Source: Limosilactobacillus oris (GTDB lineage: Bacteria; Bacillota; Bacilli; Lactobacillales; Lactobacillaceae). Taken from it: a stretch of 64,000 nt of DNA. This document shows, one piece after another, positions 16,342 through 23,687 of the stretch. The position numbers and the translations under genes were made by a program. Under the pieces are notes generated by a model that did not search any database, was not told the DNA's origin, and saw nothing but the letters and a program-made list of their open reading frames with translations. The DNA is taken from contig NZ_CP104398.1 in assembly GCF_025311495.1 (NCBI RefSeq), forward strand, positions 1,364,001 to 1,428,000, read 5' to 3'. Each line of letters opens with the position of its first letter. Positions within the stretch are counted from its first letter, which is position 1.

Positions 16342-17205
16342 TTATTTATTGAATTCAGCGTTGTAGGCTTTGTCAGCACCAGGGAAGGCAAAGGTGTTTT
16401 CGTGGATGTACTTCTTAGTCAGCTGCTCGAGGTAGCCATCCTTGTACAAGTGGTCAATCTCCTTGTTTAGGTCCTTAGTTAACTGCTTGTTTTGCTGATT
16501 CTTGTGGACGAGGAGGTAGGCACTCTTAAGGTAGATGGACTTAGAAACGGCGAGCTTTTTGCCGTCCTTAGTATTTTGAACCTCGCGGAAGGCGGCGTAT
16601 GGATACATCGTGACGTCGTACTTCCCCGAAGCCACCTGGCCGAGGGCGTCTGCCGTGGACTGGTCACCGAACGGCTTTAAGTCGACCTTAGGATTGTGGG
16701 TATCGTTGTAGGTCTTAACAACGGAGTAGAGCGCGTCGTCGGTGGCTAGTGGCACCATTGACAACTTGTGCTTGGCGATGGGGGCGAGGGAAGTGGCATT
16801 CTTGAGGTACTTAGCCTGGGGACTGTTCTTGCGGTAAATAATGCGGACATCATCCAGGCTGGTCGAACGGGTATGGTAGTAATTCTTGAACCGCGACTCG
16901 TTGTACCATGAATTGTTCAAGGCGACGTCATACTTACCGGATTGAAGGCCGGAAAAAACGGCATTTTGGGAAGCGAAGGTCGTCTTGAAGCGGTATTGCG
17001 GCAGGTCTTTATCGATCCGCTTAATCAGGTCACCATAATAGCCGGCCGGACCATGATCGGTGTTGACCACGAATTCGGGGTTGCCGTTCGGGGCGGCGAC
17101 CTTGACGGTAGTTACCTTATTCGCATGGGCGGTGAGCGGCGTGAACAAGGTGGTGGCGGTGAGGACGAAAACGGACGCGGTTGTTAGTAGTTTGGTGAAT
17201 TTCAT
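16342..17205 (-). CDS. Amino-acid ABC transporter substrate-binding protein 2 (family 3)
   Basis: 287 aa, paralogue of the neighbouring binding protein: both share VAAPNGN, GYYGDLIKRIDKDLPQYRFKTTF, SGLQSGKYDVA, YNESRFKNYYHTRS and ASGKYDVTMYPYAA. Signal peptide cleaved near TAHA-NK; again no lipobox and no cysteine at all. Two binding proteins in one system usually mean two related ligands or different affinities. 14 bp separates it from binding protein 1. Confidence 0.88.
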   Translation of the reverse strand: MKFTKLLTTASVFVLTATTLFTPLTAHANKVTTVKVAAPNGNPEFVVNTDHGPAGYYGDLIKRIDKDLPQYRFKTTFASQNAVFSGLQSGKYDVALNNSWYNESRFKNYYHTRSTSLDDVRIIYRKNSPQAKYLKNATSLAPIAKHKLSMVPLATDDALYSVVKTYNDTHNPKVDLKPFGDQSTADALGQVASGKYDVTMYPYAAFREVQNTKDGKKLAVSKSIYLKSAYLLVHKNQQNKQLTKDLNKEIDHLYKDGYLEQLTKKYIHENTFAFPGADKAYNAEFNK

Positions 17206-17222
17206 GGGTGATTCCTCTTCTC

Positions 17223-17921
17223 TTAGTTAAAGGCGTAGCGACGACGAAGACGGGTTTCAATCAACTGGAAGACTTTCGCGAAAATCCAGCAGATAATAAT
17301 GTAAATAATCAGGGCATCAGTATAGGTTTCAAGGTACTTAAACCCTAGGGACGAAACAATGTTAGCCTGACCCATAATTTCTACCAAACCGATATTGTAA
17401 ATCAAGGCGGTATCCTTGATCAGGTCGAGGAAAATATTGGTGAAGTTAGGAATCAAGTTGGTGATTAGCTGGGGGACCACAATTTGGGTCATGGTGCGCA
17501 GGGGGGTCATCCCCACCGCCAGGCCAGCCTCGTACTGGCGGTAATCAACGGCGTGGTAGGCGGAGCGAATACTCTCCGACAGGTTGGCCATGGCGTTGAG
17601 CCCGTAAGCGGAAAAAGCAATGATGATGGCCGGTAAGCCATCGGGGTTGGTGTTCCACCCCCAGTTACGCATTAGGACCAGCAGTTGGGGGAGGCCATAG
17701 TAAACTACGTAGAGTTGGACTAGAATTGGTGTTCCCCGAATGAACGAGACGACCACAGCTAGGAGCGGCGATAAGAGCGGGATTTTACGTTCACGGGCGA
17801 TTGCTACTAAAATGGCCAGAATCAGTCCGGCCAAAGTCGCCACGACTGCGACCAGGATAGTCAAAGGAGCGGCGGCCAGGATTTGGCCAAATGACTCGCG
17901 AGCAAAATTTAAGTCGAACAA
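17223..17921 (-). CDS. Amino-acid ABC transporter permease (HisM/GlnP type) 2
   Basis: 232-aa inner-membrane permease of the polar amino acid uptake family. About five helices; the cytoplasmic EAA loop that docks on the ATPase is YRQYEAGLAVGMTPLRTMTQIVVPQ. The motif SFIRGTPILVQLYVVYYGLPQ is typical of the family. It pairs with the permease encoded 18 bp upstream to form the heterodimeric channel. One Cys only. Confidence 0.92.
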   Translation of the reverse strand: MFDLNFARESFGQILAAAPLTILVAVVATLAGLILAILVAIARERKIPLLSPLLAVVVSFIRGTPILVQLYVVYYGLPQLLVLMRNWGWNTNPDGLPAIIIAFSAYGLNAMANLSESIRSAYHAVDYRQYEAGLAVGMTPLRTMTQIVVPQLITNLIPNFTNIFLDLIKDTALIYNIGLVEIMGQANIVSSLGFKYLETYTDALIIYIIICWIFAKVFQLIETRLRRRYAFN

Positions 17922-17939
17922 GCTGCTTTCCTCCTTTCA

Positions 17940-18611
17940 CTAAATCCGAATGGCGACGAAGCGCTGCTTAACCAACCGGAACAGCCCCTCAATGATGAGG
18001 ACGATTACCCAGTAGGTCAGCGCCAGCAGGACGAAAATTTGCAGCTGGTGAACGCCGGCCGTCTGGTTAGACAGGTTTGAAGCCTCGTTGTAAAGGTCGT
18101 AGAGGCCCAGAACATAGACTAGCGACGTTGCCTTCACCAGGCCGATGACCAGGTTTTCAATATTGGGAAGGGCAATCATGGTAGTCTGGGGAACCAGGAT
18201 TTGCCAAAAGGTAGTGCGGTCTGGCAGGCCGATTGAACGGGCGGCTTCTAACTGCCCGGAATCAACTGACAAGTAAGCACTCCGGAAAGCTTCGGAGAGG
18301 TAGGCACTCCAGCCCAACGATAATCCAAGAACACCAAAGGTCAGCTTAGTCCAGCCGTCAATGTTAATGCCGATGCCCTTTAAGAGGACCGGTAAGCCGT
18401 AATAGGCCAACAGCAGCATCAGCAAGGGCGGGGTACCACGGATTAGGCCGAGGTAGAGGTTAGCGACGCCCTTAGCCACCCGACTTTTCCGCAGGTCCAG
18501 CCAAGCTAAGAAAATGCCCAGGATGGTCGCGAAGACAAAGGAGAGGACTAGCAGGTAGAGGGTATTGGGAAGCCCGCGCAGGATAACTTCCAGGATTTTA
18601 GTATTGCTCAT
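17940..18611 (-). CDS. Amino-acid ABC transporter permease (HisM/GlnP type) 1
   Basis: 223-aa permease; start chosen at ATG 18611 (MSNTKILEVILRGLPNTLYL), which restores normal family length; a longer in-frame ORF overlaps the ATPase gene. EAA loop SGQLEAARSIGLPDRTTFWQILVPQ and GLIRGTPPLLMLLLAYYGLP mark the family. Lies 10 bp after the ATPase gene. The protein has no cysteine. Confidence 0.92.
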   Translation of the reverse strand: MSNTKILEVILRGLPNTLYLLVLSFVFATILGIFLAWLDLRKSRVAKGVANLYLGLIRGTPPLLMLLLAYYGLPVLLKGIGINIDGWTKLTFGVLGLSLGWSAYLSEAFRSAYLSVDSGQLEAARSIGLPDRTTFWQILVPQTTMIALPNIENLVIGLVKATSLVYVLGLYDLYNEASNLSNQTAGVHQLQIFVLLALTYWVIVLIIEGLFRLVKQRFVAIRI

Positions 18612-18621
18612 CGTTTGCCCC

Positions 18622-19365
18622 CTAACTAGCATCATTGAGTGCGGACAGGAATTGTGCGGTCCGCTTGTTTTGGGGATGATCAAATAGTTCTTCTGGAGCG
18701 CCGGTTTCAACGATCTTTCCCTCATCGAAGAAGACGATGCGGTCCGCGACTTGACGGGCAAAGCCAAGCTGGTGGGTCACGATAATCATCGTTTGCCCGC
18801 TTTCGGCCAGGCGGCGCATATCACCGAGGACGGAGCCCACCAGTTCAGGGTCGAGGGCGCTCGTCGGTTCATCAAAAAGGATAATTTCTGGATTGAGGAC
18901 GGTTGCCCGGGCAATCCCGATTCGCTGTTGCTGTCCCCCAGAGAGTTGGGCCGGATAGAGTTGCGCCTGTTTGCTGAGCCCGAGGTTATCCAGGGCCTGG
19001 TTGGCAATTTCGTTGGCCTGACCTTTAGCCATTCCCTGGGCGTAGATTAACCCCTCGGCGATGTTTTGCAGGGCCGTCTTATTTTTGAAAAGGTTATAGT
19101 TTTGAAAGACCATTGCGGAATGGCGGCGTACCCACTGGACGTCCTTTTTATCGGGCTTGGCCAGGTCAATGTGGTGGTCAGCGAAGTCCATGCTGCCCTG
19201 GTCAGCGTGTTCAAGGAAGTTAAGGTTGCGTAAGAAGGTGGTCTTTCCAGAGCCAGACGGTCCAATCATGACAACAATTTCACCTTTTTGAATCTCAAAA
19301 TCGATACCCTTGAGAATTTCCCGACCATTGAATGATTTGTGTAAGTCTTTAACGGTTAGTAACAA
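18622..19365 (-). CDS. Amino-acid ABC transporter ATP-binding protein
   Basis: 247-aa ATPase of the polar amino acid family. Walker A GPSGSGKTT, Q-loop MVFQNYNLF, signature LSGGQQQRIGIARA, Walker B IILFDEPTSALDPE and switch His in IIVTHQLGF are all present. I chose TTG 19365, preceded by AAGGGGG 7 bases upstream, because it gives the usual length and starts LLTVKDLHKSF; the ORF extends 64 codons further but would overlap the upstream gene. Powers the two permeases. No cysteine. Confidence 0.93.
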   Translation of the reverse strand: MLLTVKDLHKSFNGREILKGIDFEIQKGEIVVMIGPSGSGKTTFLRNLNFLEHADQGSMDFADHHIDLAKPDKKDVQWVRRHSAMVFQNYNLFKNKTALQNIAEGLIYAQGMAKGQANEIANQALDNLGLSKQAQLYPAQLSGGQQQRIGIARATVLNPEIILFDEPTSALDPELVGSVLGDMRRLAESGQTMIIVTHQLGFARQVADRIVFFDEGKIVETGAPEELFDHPQNKRTAQFLSALNDAS

Positions 19366-19378
19366 GGTGAATCCCCCT

Positions 19379-20389
19379 TTAGTTGTGTGCGGCTTCGATC
19401 GCCCAGCGAAGGTGATCGTAATCAATGTCACGCGGCACTGTGCAATCGGCACCGAGCAGGACGCCCTGCTTGCCCACCTCGCTAATGAGTTCGTGCACTT
19501 TATCCTGAATTTGCTGCTTACTGCCGGTGTAAAGAATCCCCTTGGTGCTGTTGTCAAAGCCGCCTAAAACGGGACGGTCATTGAAGAGCTTCTTCCCTTC
19601 AGCCAAGGAGTAGCCATCGGTTTCAGTAGCCCAGTTGATTACCTGCAAAGGATAATCGGTAAACCAGTCGAGGTGGTTGTCGGCCCCATCAAAGCCACAG
19701 ATATGGAGGATGTTAAGGAGCGAGACAGCGTTAATGGCATTTTGCACATCGATGTCAATCGGTTCCATGACCTCTTCGAAGAACTGGTGCGTTTGGGTCC
19801 GCTGATCTTGGATCTCCTGGGTGCTGTAGTAGATTCCGTCGATCTGGGTATTGGTCATCAGGGCCCGGGCAACTTTTTTCTGGTCGTCGCTAATGACCTT
19901 TAAGACGTGCAGGACCAGCTGGGGATCTTCCGTATACATATCGGCAAAGCGCTGATCTGCTAGGAGTAGTGGCTCCTGGTAGTGTTCAATTAAAGCCCAC
20001 TTGAGGAGGAAGAGCGGGGAGAACATGGTGACGAAGGTTGGGCGGTCGCCGGTAACCTGTTTTTGCTTCTCGGCCAGTTCGACCTGTCCCGTTAGCCAAG
20101 GATCGTTGTCCTCAATGGGCCGCAGGTTGTGCAGGTCAGCGAGTTGCCGGGGGTTGTTGACCCCATGGAAGGGGTAGGGGAAGTAACCGTCGAGCATGGT
20201 TTTGGCAAAATCAACGTCAACGGCTTGGTAGTAATTGCGGTGCCCCGTTAGGTTGGTGGTCAAAACCTCGGGGCTTTCAGCGGCGTCGGTAAATTCGTTA
20301 TCGGTGAAGTGGCGCCAAAATGACGTGGGTACTTGGTTGACCTCTTCGTTATGTAAAGCCTTTAGGACAGTTTCGCGGTTTAAGCTCAT
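19379..20389 (-). CDS. Uroporphyrinogen decarboxylase (URO-D) family protein, methyltransferase-like
   Basis: 336 aa, ATG 20389. The fold family (Pfam URO-D) includes heme-pathway decarboxylases and zinc-dependent methyltransferases such as MtaA/CmuA and MetE-type proteins. No other heme genes are nearby. The only two cysteines lie in LLNILHICGFDG and LLGADCTVPRDI, which match the positions of the His/Cys and Cys zinc ligands of the methyltransferase branch. Being first in an operon with an amino-acid ABC importer and behind a Cys-Cys leader peptide suggests work on a thiol or sulfur amino acid, for example methyl transfer to or from a sulfur compound. That is inference. Confidence 0.75.
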   Translation of the reverse strand: MSLNRETVLKALHNEEVNQVPTSFWRHFTDNEFTDAAESPEVLTTNLTGHRNYYQAVDVDFAKTMLDGYFPYPFHGVNNPRQLADLHNLRPIEDNDPWLTGQVELAEKQKQVTGDRPTFVTMFSPLFLLKWALIEHYQEPLLLADQRFADMYTEDPQLVLHVLKVISDDQKKVARALMTNTQIDGIYYSTQEIQDQRTQTHQFFEEVMEPIDIDVQNAINAVSLLNILHICGFDGADNHLDWFTDYPLQVINWATETDGYSLAEGKKLFNDRPVLGGFDNSTKGILYTGSKQQIQDKVHELISEVGKQGVLLGADCTVPRDIDYDHLRWAIEAAHN

Positions 20390-20412
20390 CAATAATCACT
20401 CTTTCTTTTGAA

Positions 20413-20454
20413 AATACAAAAACGCCACCGACCATGTGACATGATCGGTGGCGT
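20413..20454 (-). terminator. Leader terminator ahead of the URO-D/ABC operon
   Basis: On the minus strand ACGCCACCGA-TCATG and CATGG-TCGGTGGCGT form a 15-bp stem with a TCA loop, followed by TTTTTG. It lies between the 29-codon leader ORF and the URO-D start, so the operon is expressed only when it is read through. It is the terminator of a probable attenuator. Confidence 0.85.
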
Positions 20455-20503
20455 CTACCTACCTAAAATGAGTTTTCAATGTGGGAGAATAAAAAAGTCA
20501 ACC

Positions 20504-20593
20504 TCAAAGAAAACGGCCAGCTGAACTCATGTCAGTTTGTCCGAATGTAGTTGATGGTTGACAACACATGGCGAATTTAACTGTGGTAAACAT
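20504..20593 (-). CDS. 29-aa leader peptide with Met-Cys-Cys, probable cysteine attenuator
   Basis: ATG 20593 has a perfect AAAGGAG 7 bases upstream and opens a 29-codon ORF ending TGA at 20504. The peptide contains FAMCCQPS at residues 7-14, with adjacent TGT TGT codons 10 and 11; the RNA arm GTCAACC starts inside the second TGT. That arm can pair with GGTTGAC right after the stop (20497-20503, then TTTTTT); a crossing stem ATGAGTT (20524-20530) with AACTCAT (20468-20474) is mutually exclusive with it. Order on the RNA: promoter, leader ORF, alternative stems, terminator, six-gene transport operon. I infer ribosome stalling at Cys codons as the signal; peptide function as such is unlikely. 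Confidence 0.72.
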   Translation of the reverse strand: MFTTVKFAMCCQPSTTFGQTDMSSAGRFL

Positions 20594-20625
20594 AAGCTCA
20601 GCTCCTTTCAAAATTTGTTGCCTGT

Positions 20626-20655
20626 ATTCTAAGATAGGTGGCTGGGGTTTGTCAA
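20626..20655 (-). promoter_or_regulatory. Promoter of the leader/URO-D/ABC operon
   Basis: Perfect TTGACA (20650-20655), 18-bp spacer and TAGAAT (20626-20631) on the minus strand, about 33 bp upstream of the leader ATG. The aromatic leader at 30.1 kb has the same two hexamers. Confidence 0.8.
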
Positions 20656-20822
20656 TATATATTAACTAATTTTTTATCAGTGAATTTTGTAAACCGCTGT
20701 CACGGGATTTGTGATTAAAAGCGACAAGTTAATATAAATCAATTAAATTTCCGTTACAAAATGCGACATATCAGCCAAAATAGCTCGTGAAGAAAGTTGC
20801 AATCTCGGCGATTTTGTGCAAT

Positions 20823-20828
20823 TATAAT
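20823..20828 (+). promoter_or_regulatory. -10 box of the 1,3-propanediol dehydrogenase gene
   Basis: TATAAT at 20823-20828; the nearest -35-like hexamer is TTGCAA at 20797-20802, spaced 20 bp. The remaining 20656-20800 stretch between the divergent promoters is A+T-rich, with no further feature I can support. Confidence 0.5.
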
Positions 20829-20867
20829 AGCCGTTATGAGTAATAGATAGAAAGAGGTTGTTAAAGA

Positions 20868-22040
20868 ATGGAACGTCAATTTGATTTTCTGATGCCAAGC
20901 GTAAACTTCTTCGGCCCTGGGGTGATTGCTAAGATCGGTGACCGGGCTAAGATGCTGAACATGAACAAGGTGCTGGTCGTTACTGGGAGCCACATTCGCA
21001 AGATTAAGAATGGCCCAGTTGATCAGACCCTGGCTTCATTGGAAAAGGCCGGCGTAGAATACGTGGTCTTTGACGGTGCCGAAGAAAATCCAAAGATTCG
21101 TGATATCAAGAAGGGGAAGCAAATCTACCTGGATAACAACTGTGACAGTATCATCACGGTCGGTGGTGGCTCTGCCCATGACTGTGGTAAGGGAATCGGG
21201 ATTATCCTGACTAACGGTGACGACATTACCAAGCTGGCTGGGATCGAAACCCTGGACAAGCCGCTGCCACCACTGATGGCGGTTAACACCACTGCCGGAA
21301 CCGGTTCAGAACTGACCCGCCACGCCGTAATCACGAACGAAGAAACGCACCTGAAGTTTGTTGTCGTTTCCTGGCGGAACATTCCGCTGGTTTCCTTCAA
21401 TGACCCAATGCTGATGCTGGGAATCCCGAAGGCAACAACTGCGGCTACTGGTCTGGATGCCTACGTCCAAGCCGTTGAACCATACGTTTCCGTTGACCAC
21501 AACGACATTACCGACAGTCAGTGTGAAAAGGCCATCAAGCTGATTCAACAATATCTGCCGGAAGCAGTGGCAAATGGCAACAACGTTGAAGCCCGGACGA
21601 AGATGGTTGAAGGGGAAATGCTTGCCGGCATGGCCTTCAACAACGCCAACCTCGGTTACGTCCACGCCATGGCGCACCAACTGGGTGGTCAATACGACGC
21701 TCCTCACGGTGTCTGCTGTGCATTGATGTTGCCAGTCGTTGAAGAATGGAACATTATCGCCTGCCCAGACCGTTTCGCTGAATTAGCTAAGATCATGGGC
21801 TACGACATCAGCGGCCTGACGACGATGGAAGCCGCCCACAAGGCAATCGACGGGATGCGGGAATTGGCTAAGGCCATTGGTATTCCGGACTCCATCAAGG
21901 CCATCGGTGCTAAGCCAGAAGACTTTGAATTGATGGCGGAAAATGCCCTCAAGGACGGGAACGCCTTCTCTAACCCTCGCAAGGGGACCAAGGAAGACCT
22001 GGTCAAGCTCTTCCAAAAGGCTTACGACGGAATTTACTAA
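20868..22040 (+). CDS. Iron-containing alcohol dehydrogenase, 1,3-propanediol dehydrogenase type
   Basis: 390-aa group III (iron-type) alcohol dehydrogenase, very close in style to the L. reuteri 1,3-propanediol oxidoreductase that reduces 3-hydroxypropionaldehyde to 1,3-propanediol and regenerates NAD+ in heterofermenters. NAD motif GGGSAHDCGKG, PLMAVNTTAGTGSE, and metal ligands Asp197 (GLDAYVQA), His266 (GYVHAMAHQLGG) and His280 (APHGVCCA). The fourth usual ligand, His four residues after the Asp, is Gln201 here. Codon use is biased as in strongly expressed genes. The glycerol dehydratase that makes its substrate is not in this window. Confidence 0.92.
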   Translation: MERQFDFLMPSVNFFGPGVIAKIGDRAKMLNMNKVLVVTGSHIRKIKNGPVDQTLASLEKAGVEYVVFDGAEENPKIRDIKKGKQIYLDNNCDSIITVGGGSAHDCGKGIGIILTNGDDITKLAGIETLDKPLPPLMAVNTTAGTGSELTRHAVITNEETHLKFVVVSWRNIPLVSFNDPMLMLGIPKATTAATGLDAYVQAVEPYVSVDHNDITDSQCEKAIKLIQQYLPEAVANGNNVEARTKMVEGEMLAGMAFNNANLGYVHAMAHQLGGQYDAPHGVCCALMLPVVEEWNIIACPDRFAELAKIMGYDISGLTTMEAAHKAIDGMRELAKAIGIPDSIKAIGAKPEDFELMAENALKDGNAFSNPRKGTKEDLVKLFQKAYDGIY

Positions 22041-22133
22041 AAAAGGTGAGTGCGAAGTGGCACGGAGCACGTTATTGCTATGCGGCATTAATAGCCCTGT
22101 GCTAGCGAGTACGTTATAAATATGTGACGGATT

Positions 22134-22176
22134 AAAAAGTGACCTCCTCAATTGTTAAATTTGGGAGGTCATTTTG
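22134..22176 (+). terminator. Terminator after 1,3-propanediol dehydrogenase
   Basis: GACCTCC and GGAGGTC pair around an A+T-rich loop, followed by ATTTTG, with an A run before the stem. Confidence 0.7.
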
Positions 22177-22255
22177 CGTTCAACGAAATTGACGTTCGGC
22201 CAAATAGCCAGGAAGGCTGCCTTGGCGGCGTGACAACAGAGAGGGGATAGAGAGA

Positions 22256-23593
22256 TTGACCGTCATTAGAGAAGTTGTGTCCAAAGAGCTCCTGAAGCTG
22301 GCGGGTGTTTTCAGCTTACTGCTAAATTTAATGCCCTTTTTAATTTATGTTGCCTTGATTCAGGGCCACCATGAATTGCTAACGGCGGCACTGCCCTTTG
22401 CAATCTACTATGGTTTCCGGCGGGCTGGTTTATTGCTTTTTCGCGATTTTGAATATGACTACCAGCGACTGGCGTGGATTGGCATTGGCAGCGGGATTTG
22501 CGGTTATGCCTTGGGAATGCTGGGCATCATTAATCCGGTATTTTTTGACTTGTCAGGAGTGGGCGCCGGGCTGGCTTCGGCCCTCTTTCCGGTAGCGGTC
22601 AGTCAACGGAACCGCCTCGTTAAGAATGGGCTGCTGACCAAGCGCCCGCAGTGCCAGCCGTTAGTTCAATTCGGCATTGTGCTGGCTTTCCTAGGGTGCT
22701 TGCTATTGGTAAAGAATCCGGTCATCCACTTCGGACTGATGCTCCTTATCTCTCTTGGAGCGGCCGGCGCATACTGGAAGCTGCCGCACTCCATCCATCC
22801 CTTTCCCGTTCGCTTGCACTGGTATAACTACTTCTTAGCACTCATCTTGCTGGCCGCAATGCTATTGCTGCGCCTCGGCCGGAGTATGGGGAGCGGTCAG
22901 CCAGCGCAGTGGGGACTCGGACTACTGCTTACTTTTATTATCGTCATTGCCCTAGGCTTGCTGTTCAACCACCAGCACCTGCTCTCCTATCCTCATAACC
23001 TGCGCGCGTGGATCTTGCTCTACGGCGTTTGCGGGCAGTACTGGACGCTGTATAGCACGATTTTTATTGGGGTTATCTACGGGGTCCAATTGTACTACTG
23101 GACAATCGTTGCCTACCTGCTGGCCTTTATTTTTGGGGCAAGGCTGGTGAACGAGGTAACCCGGATTTCCAGTGCCGCTCCCGAGCGCACGGCGCTGGTG
23201 ACGTTAACGCTCGGCATCATCCTTACCTTCTGGCTCCCCACCTACTTTATTGGGATTTTTATCATCAGGAGCTTTGCGGGGGAAATTCGTAAGCAAACAA
23301 TCGGCGCGTACGAGCAGGCAACGCGTAATTACACGATCTCGTCCATTGTCAACAATTACTATTCCATGATTTCCGGTGTATTTTCGCAACTGGTCATGTG
23401 GGGCAGTTTGTTTTTGAGCGTGGGTTTAAAAGGGATGAACCACATTCTCGGCGCCTTTTCATTGCACCAGCCGGATATGCAAAACGGTAGCGCCATTACC
23501 TTGACCCACCTAGTTTTAGCAGTGTACATGATTCTCTATCTCATGTGGCTACTACTCAGGACGCGGAAGCAGAGCAGCATTTTTAAAAGTTAA
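22256..23593 (+). CDS. Multi-pass membrane protein of unknown function
   Basis: 445 aa, about twelve hydrophobic helices, TTG start at 22256 with AGAGGGG about 10 bases upstream. Hydrophilic loops are short; the largest lies near residues 115-130 (VSQRNRLVKNGLLTKRPQ) and another near 335-360 (RSFAGEIRKQTIGAYEQATRNYT). The size and the two-halved helix layout are like a major-facilitator carrier, and IRSFAGEIRKQTIGAYE is loosely like an MFS central loop, but I recognise no diagnostic motif. No partner gene is adjacent. Substrate unknown. Confidence 0.7.
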   Translation: MTVIREVVSKELLKLAGVFSLLLNLMPFLIYVALIQGHHELLTAALPFAIYYGFRRAGLLLFRDFEYDYQRLAWIGIGSGICGYALGMLGIINPVFFDLSGVGAGLASALFPVAVSQRNRLVKNGLLTKRPQCQPLVQFGIVLAFLGCLLLVKNPVIHFGLMLLISLGAAGAYWKLPHSIHPFPVRLHWYNYFLALILLAAMLLLRLGRSMGSGQPAQWGLGLLLTFIIVIALGLLFNHQHLLSYPHNLRAWILLYGVCGQYWTLYSTIFIGVIYGVQLYYWTIVAYLLAFIFGARLVNEVTRISSAAPERTALVTLTLGIILTFWLPTYFIGIFIIRSFAGEIRKQTIGAYEQATRNYTISSIVNNYYSMISGVFSQLVMWGSLFLSVGLKGMNHILGAFSLHQPDMQNGSAITLTHLVLAVYMILYLMWLLLRTRKQSSIFKS

Positions 23594-23641
23594 GTGAACC
23601 GGGCGTTGGCTGTCGGGGGTTTTTCCGTGACCGATTTATAG

Positions 23642-23647
23642 TATAAT
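23642..23647 (+). promoter_or_regulatory. -10 box of the L-2-hydroxyisocaproate dehydrogenase gene
   Basis: TATAAT 40 bp upstream of the ATG; no convincing -35 at 16-18 bp. Confidence 0.45.
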
Positions 23648-23687
23648 GAAATGGTAAGAAACCGTTTACAGATGGAGGAATGTGACT

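Noticed and set aside
20437-20571. Pairing of CCATGTG in the Cys leader (codons 8-10) with CACATGG in the terminator as an antiterminator
   Set aside because: Seven pairs are real, but they would form when the ribosome is absent and do not fit a simple stalling model. Not used as evidence.
20413-20593. T-box riboswitch for the two leader regions (also 29873-30064)
   Set aside because: No TGGNACCGCG antiterminator motif or specifier stem is visible in either leader. Both have a well-placed short ORF instead.
20709-20727. Rex-like site TTGTGATTAAAAGCGACAA upstream of propanediol dehydrogenase
   Set aside because: The spacing is one base too long and the right half is poor compared with TTGTGA...TCACAA, so it is not a credible Rex operator.
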